This document shows, one piece after another, positions 59,801-64,000 of a stretch of DNA of 64,000 nucleotides (positions are counted from its first letter, which is position 1; the number at the start of each line of letters is the position of its first letter). The translations under genes and the position numbers were made by a program. Source of the DNA: Diphasiastrum complanatum (lineage: Eukaryota; Streptophyta; Lycopodiopsida; Lycopodiales; Lycopodiaceae). Location: NCBI GenBank assembly GCA_029204225.1, contig CM055097.1, positions 51,186,195-51,250,194 on the forward strand, in the 5' to 3' direction. The notes under the pieces are model-generated. The model was given only the letters and a program-made list of their open reading frames with translations, was not told where the DNA came from and made no database searches.

Positions 59801-60803
59801 GAGTCAAATGACTCCTTTGAACATCACATATGTGAAGAGGCTCCACTATCTATGTACCAAGCTCCATCTTTCTTGAAAGGTGATGAAGAAAAACTAGACA
59901 CCATAAGTGATCCTTCTCCATCACTTGCAATAGAATCTTCTTCAATCTCTTTGGAGAGATTAGCTTGCTTGAGTTGGTTTTTCTTCTTAAAGCAATTAGA
60001 GGCATAGTGCCTCTTTTTGCCAAAGAAGAAGCACTTCACTTTCTTCTTCTTAGTTTTTGAGTTAGAAGGATGAGATGTTTCATCATCTTCACCATCTTGA
60101 TCTCGATCTTTGGCTTTGTCTTTGTTGAATGCTTGAGAGAATTGGTTCTTACTCCTTCCTTTTTGCTTGCCTTTGACAAAGAGGGATTTTTCACTTCCAC
60201 CATATTCAAGTTTGTTCATCCTGGAGAGTTTATAGCTTTGTCTAGATTCTTTAGAAATAAGAATTCCTTGGAGAGTTTCTAGATTAGGTAACTCCTCCTT
60301 AGTAGCAAAAGAACAAGATTATCATAGTCATCTCTCAAGCCATTCAGTATGACTTGAACTAGCTCAACTTGGTTAATGGTAACACCAACACATGAAAGAT
60401 CTCTATGTAAATCTTTAACTCTCAGAACATAGTTAGATGCACTCTCTTCACTTCTTTGGAAACTTTGAAAAATTTGATTCCTAAGAGTGAGTATTCTAGA
60501 AGTATTCTTTGCTTCATAGATGGTCTTTAGTGCATCCCAAGCTTCTTTGACAGTAGTGCAAGATCCTATCTCTCTCAAAATTTCATTAGATACATTCATC
60601 TTAATGAAATGTAGAGCCATTCTAGCTCTCTTCTTATATTTAGGAATTTCAACCTGTGCTTGAGGCTCCTCCTCAGCACCAAGCACAATATCCATAACAT
60701 CCTGGAGAATCAAAACAGACTCCATTCTTAACTTCCAAATTGAGTAATTAGAAGTGTTTAGTCTTTCACTGGCTTCTAAAAGATATCCTCCCTGAGATGC
60801 CAT
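56878..60803 (-). pseudogene. Copia-6 gag-pol polyprotein
   Basis: The ATG at 60803 gives MASQGGYLLEASERL. The gag knuckle is damaged: CFFFGKKRHYASNC has Phe at the second Cys. Protease is WYIDSGASSHM (about 59850-59824). Integrase shows CEACAIAKSH, LIHSDVHFFS, FIDDFTRYTW, a Gly in place of the usual second Asp (RCNGGGEYIS) and PSQIGVAERK. RT has DVSNAFLNGYLEEEIY, YGLKQAPRSWY and YVDIILT, one Asp short of YVDD. RNase H shows SCEAEYKALTTTTKEVLW and CIADMLTKPL. Frame changes lie near 60290, 59820, 59535, 58940, 58400 and 57100. Although the LTRs look young, the coding part has lost key catalytic residues. Confidence 0.9.
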
Positions 60804-61558
60804 TATAATAAAGACTTCTTAGTTATTGGATTGAGATATGTTTGAGCTTGTTCCTATCAGACTTAGAGTTGCTGCTCTCTTCACTATAGGTATTTTCAAG
60901 GTTGAACTACCTTCCTATGTGAAATACTTGCAGCTATATTTGAGATGAATCTCAAATATTCCACAAGACAAGTTTTCTAGATCAGACACAAAAAGTGCTT
61001 TGAGACACTTTGACTGGTTTGAATTCTACTTTTGGCACATGTGAAATGCTTCAAAAGAAAACACTATTGACACTCATAAGGCTCAAAGGGTGTTCAAATA
61101 CTTCAAACTCAGTCTTGATCTATAGTTTCTTGTGTTGGATGCTCAAAACAATGAATTCAGAACAAAGTATAATTGAATCAAATCTAAATGTTGTCACTCG
61201 GATTTTGGACTTATCTCTATCCTCTTTAAGAGCTTATAACTCTTGCTGGACACATCAGATTGATCTGATTTTAATTTCTATGAAAAGTACAGATCAAATG
61301 CTTTCCATCAAGCTATAACACGGCTATCTTTGGATCTATAAGTAAGGAGAACAAAGGGACTGAAAAACTCTGATTTTCACACGTGTGGAATTCCAGAATT
61401 CCGTACTTCCTCAATTCAGGTCTAAAAATTCAGTTCAAGTCCGATTTGATCCAATTACACTTCAGAGAAAGGTGAGGAAAAGTGCAAAACTGCTTTTTTG
61501 CTTGATTTAGCTCTCAATTTCTTGTACAATCAGATTTGTTAGCATGCAAAGCTTAATG

Positions 61559-61572
61559 TGGCTCTGATACCA
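61559..61572 (-). other. Primer-binding site of Copia-6
   Basis: The plus strand reads tggctctgatacca, the complement of TGGTATCAGAGCCA, abutting the 5' LTR. Confidence 0.9.
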
Positions 61573-62369
61573 TGACAAAATTTCCAAAATTCACACATGT
61601 GGGGAATGTCCACAAGAGTGACTGACCTTAATTAAATTTTGTGATTGGCACTATAACCTGATTCTAGATTGATCAACAAAATCTAGTTCAGAAGAAATGG
61701 CTAATCCACAATCTAGCATGCTAATCAACAGAATATAATAGCAATGAATCAAAGAATGAATAAAAATACAAGATTTCAATGTATGAGCATTAGCCTCAAC
61801 ACAAGTTAGAGAGAGAGAGAGCTAGAGAGATAACAAGCAATATTTGTTTAGATCCAAAATGGCATGAGATAGCTACAAAACTTTGGTTCTTCATCATTGA
61901 TCGTGTGGAGAGCTACACATATTTATGGAGATTGAGGTAGCTCGAGGTAGAACCATATCTATCCACTCCAAAATGACATCTAAAGTGACATCTAGAGTCT
62001 ATGTGACATTTGTCACTTGTCATGCATGAAATTCTACCAACTTTTTACAAGTGTACTAGCTCTAACTAGAAATGTCCAAATCATCATGCATGTGTCCATT
62101 AAACTTTGTGCATGCCTTGCATGTCACTATGGATCACTTACAATTAATGCATGTGAGTTGCCACGAGTTCCCACAAGCATAATCATGCTAATTCTATGTC
62201 TACAAACTATATGCAAGTTGCATTTATCAAACTAGATAATACATAACCATGTAGCTCGAGTTCTATGTAGGCCAAACTTGGCATTTTTCATTAATGAGCT
62301 ATATACTTGCATGGTACAACATTTGTAGCAAGCCAAGAAATCAATATGGATTGTTTTTCAATTTTAACA
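61573..62369 (-). repeat. 5' LTR of Copia-6
   Basis: 797 bp, tgacaaaattt to attttaaca. It contains a GAGA run near 61808. Confidence 0.9.
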
Positions 62370-64000
62370 ACACTCGGATGTGCACTTCTCATCTTCAAAG
62401 AGCAAGGGTGGTGCTACTTGCTTTGTAACTTTCATTGATGATTTCACAAGATTTACTTGGTTATATCTTCTAGCTTCAAAGTCTATCATGTTTGACTATT
62501 TCCTAAAGTTCAAAGCTCTAGTTGAAAATCAATTTTCATACAAAATCAAGATTCTTAGAAGTGATGGAGGTGGTGAGTACACTTCCAATTATTGTGAGCT
62601 TGAAGGCATTAAAAGGGAGTTTTCTTGTGCATATACACCATCTCAAAATGGGGTGGCTGAAAGAAAGAATAGAACCTTGTGTGAATGTGCCAAAACCATT
62701 AGAATTGAGGCATCCTTGCCAAAAGACTTTTGGGATGAGGCCATCAATTGTTCAAACTATCTTTGCAATCGACTCCCTCATGTTGTACTTGGAGGAAAGT
62801 CACCATATGAAGCACTTTATTTGAAAAAACCTAAGGTTGATCACCTTAGAGTATTTGGATGCATATGCTTTGTCCATATTCCCTTGAAAACGAGAAAGAA
62901 GGATGATCCTTGTGCAAACAAAGGAGTAATGGTTGGATATTCATCCAACAAGAAAGCCTATTGAATCTACATGCTCTCTACTTCTAAAGTAATTGAAAGT
63001 AGAGATGTAGTATTTCATGAAGAAGAAAAGTCCAATCTTGGAGGGGCCAAGATCAAGCAACCTCAAAATCTATCACCTTTTGTTATTGAAGACAATCAAC
63101 ATATGGAGGGGTCGAGATTTGAAGATGGAAGTCCTCAGATTTTCACTCCTAGAAGATCCATGAGGGAGAGATCCAAGCCTAGGAGGCTCACTTATGATGA
63201 CAAAGGAAAAGAAGTGGATCTTGATTCCACTTATGCTTATTTTATTTCTCATGAGAAGCCCAAAGATGTCCAAGAAGCCCTCAATACCAAGGAGTGGTAT
63301 GAGGCCATGAAGATTGAATATGATGCCTCGATCACCAACCACACATGGGAGCTAGTGGATCCACCACCTAACATGCACATCATTGGATGCAAGTGGGTGT
63401 TCAAGATCAAGTACAATCATGATGGCTCCATCAACAAGTACAAGGAAATATTAGTTTTTAAAGTCTTTGCACAAATATATGGCCTTGACTATGAAGAAAC
63501 CTTTGCTCCTGTAGCAAAGATGGTGACAATAAGAATCATAATCTCTCTTGCCCTATTTTTTAAGTGGAAATTGTATCAACTTGATGTCTCCAACGCTTTT
63601 TTGAATGGCTATCTTGAGGAGGAGATATACATGGAACAACCTCAATGATTCATCAAGGATAAATCTAAGGTGTGTTTGCTATTTAGAAGTCTTTATGGCT
63701 TGAAGCAAGCACCTAGATCATGATATTCAAGACTCAACAACTTTCTACTTTTATTAGGATTTGTGCTTAGTGACTATGATCCTTCTATGTTCTTAAAGTT
63801 TGATGGTAGTAATATTGTCATTATTCTAATCTATGTAGATGACATTATTCTTAGTGGAAGTTGTTTGATGCTAGTTCAAGAAACTAAGGATGCATTAGGA
63901 GGAGAATTTAAAATGCAAGATCTAGGAGAGATCCATTACATTTTAGGCCTTGAGATTGATTTTCATGAAGAGTATGATTTTATTTGTCAATCTAGATGTG
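62370..64000 (+). pseudogene. Copia-7 integrase-RT, interrupted at left, window-truncated
   Basis: It starts inside the integrase at HSDVHFSSSKSKGG, directly after the Copia-6 LTR. Then FIDDFTRFTWLYL, RSDGGGEYTS, TPSQNGVAERKNRT, FGCICFVHIPL, a linker (RRSMRERSKPRRLTYDD), and RT with [23 protein letters not shown] and an intact YVDDIILSGS near 63832. Stops: TGA near 62963, 63646 and 63721. It is the same subfamily as Copia-5 and Copia-6 by sequence. It runs past the end of the window; RNase H and the 3' LTR are not seen. Confidence 0.88.

Larger units (their letters stand above)
56133..62369 (-). mobile_element. Copia-6: young minus-strand copia element
   Basis: 3' LTR 56133-56860 (first about 65 bp missing), PPT complement ctcctcctaaaa (56861-56872), gag-pol 56878-60803, primer site 61559-61572 and 5' LTR 61573-62369. 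About ten differences over 728 shared LTR bases (around 98.6% identity by eye) indicate recent insertion. The right flank is the integrase of Copia-7, so it inserted there. Confidence 0.9.

Overview
This is AT-rich nuclear DNA from a land plant. It holds one intact host-type gene, a nine-exon cytochrome P450 of the CYP85 clan, in a dense nest of Ty1/copia and Ty3/gypsy LTR retrotransposons and remnants of an unusual multi-gene DNA element. Plant tRNA-Met-type primer sites, G-box-rich LTRs and the P450 type point to a plant. I cannot place the lineage further, and I saw no tRNA, rRNA, CRISPR or bacterial operon structure.

Layout. 1-7035: nested, decayed gypsy elements (Gypsy-1 on +, Gypsy-2 on -). 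7036-8927: intergenic with a GA microsatellite. 8928-12497: the P450 gene. 13793-20019: Copia-1, complete with both LTRs, PBS, PPT and a 5-bp target duplication, but with several frameshifts. About 21540-21935: an old LTR fragment related to Copia-1. 21948-27950: copy I of a four-gene element. 28183-31911: Copia-2 (minus, RT deleted). 31912-34444: Copia-3 (minus, broken). 34445 to about 43640: copy II of the four-gene element, inverted relative to copy I. 43645-44500: copia pieces, including a second Copia-3 LTR. About 44680-46490: copy III fragment. 46541-49500: Copia-4. About 49800-50384: gypsy RT remnant. 50385-52872: copy IV fragment, very similar to the left end of copy II. 53800-56132: Copia-5 (minus, internally deleted). 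56133-62369: Copia-6 (minus, LTRs nearly identical), which sits inside Copia-7 (+), running off the window end.

The four-gene element is the main discovery. Its genes form two convergent pairs around a central bidirectional promoter. Gene A encodes a large spliced protein with a possible acidic catalytic layout, a CxxC knuckle and a conserved C-terminus (a candidate transposase). Gene B encodes an acidic protein with a Cys cluster. Gene C encodes a ULP1-type (C48) cysteine protease. Gene D encodes a basic-to-acidic protein of unknown role. In copy II the ULP1 gene begins with a clear histone H3 fold, CENH3-like in its loop 1 length and in some residues. The histone runs in the same reading direction into a basic linker and then the protease. 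Copy I has the linker but no histone domain. The leaders of the divergent genes carry arrays of a roughly 17-bp motif in alternating orientation, and G-boxes lie upstream of the TATA boxes. Every copy here is damaged by stops, frameshifts or truncation, so these are probably relics. Their comparison still shows the gene set was under shared constraint.
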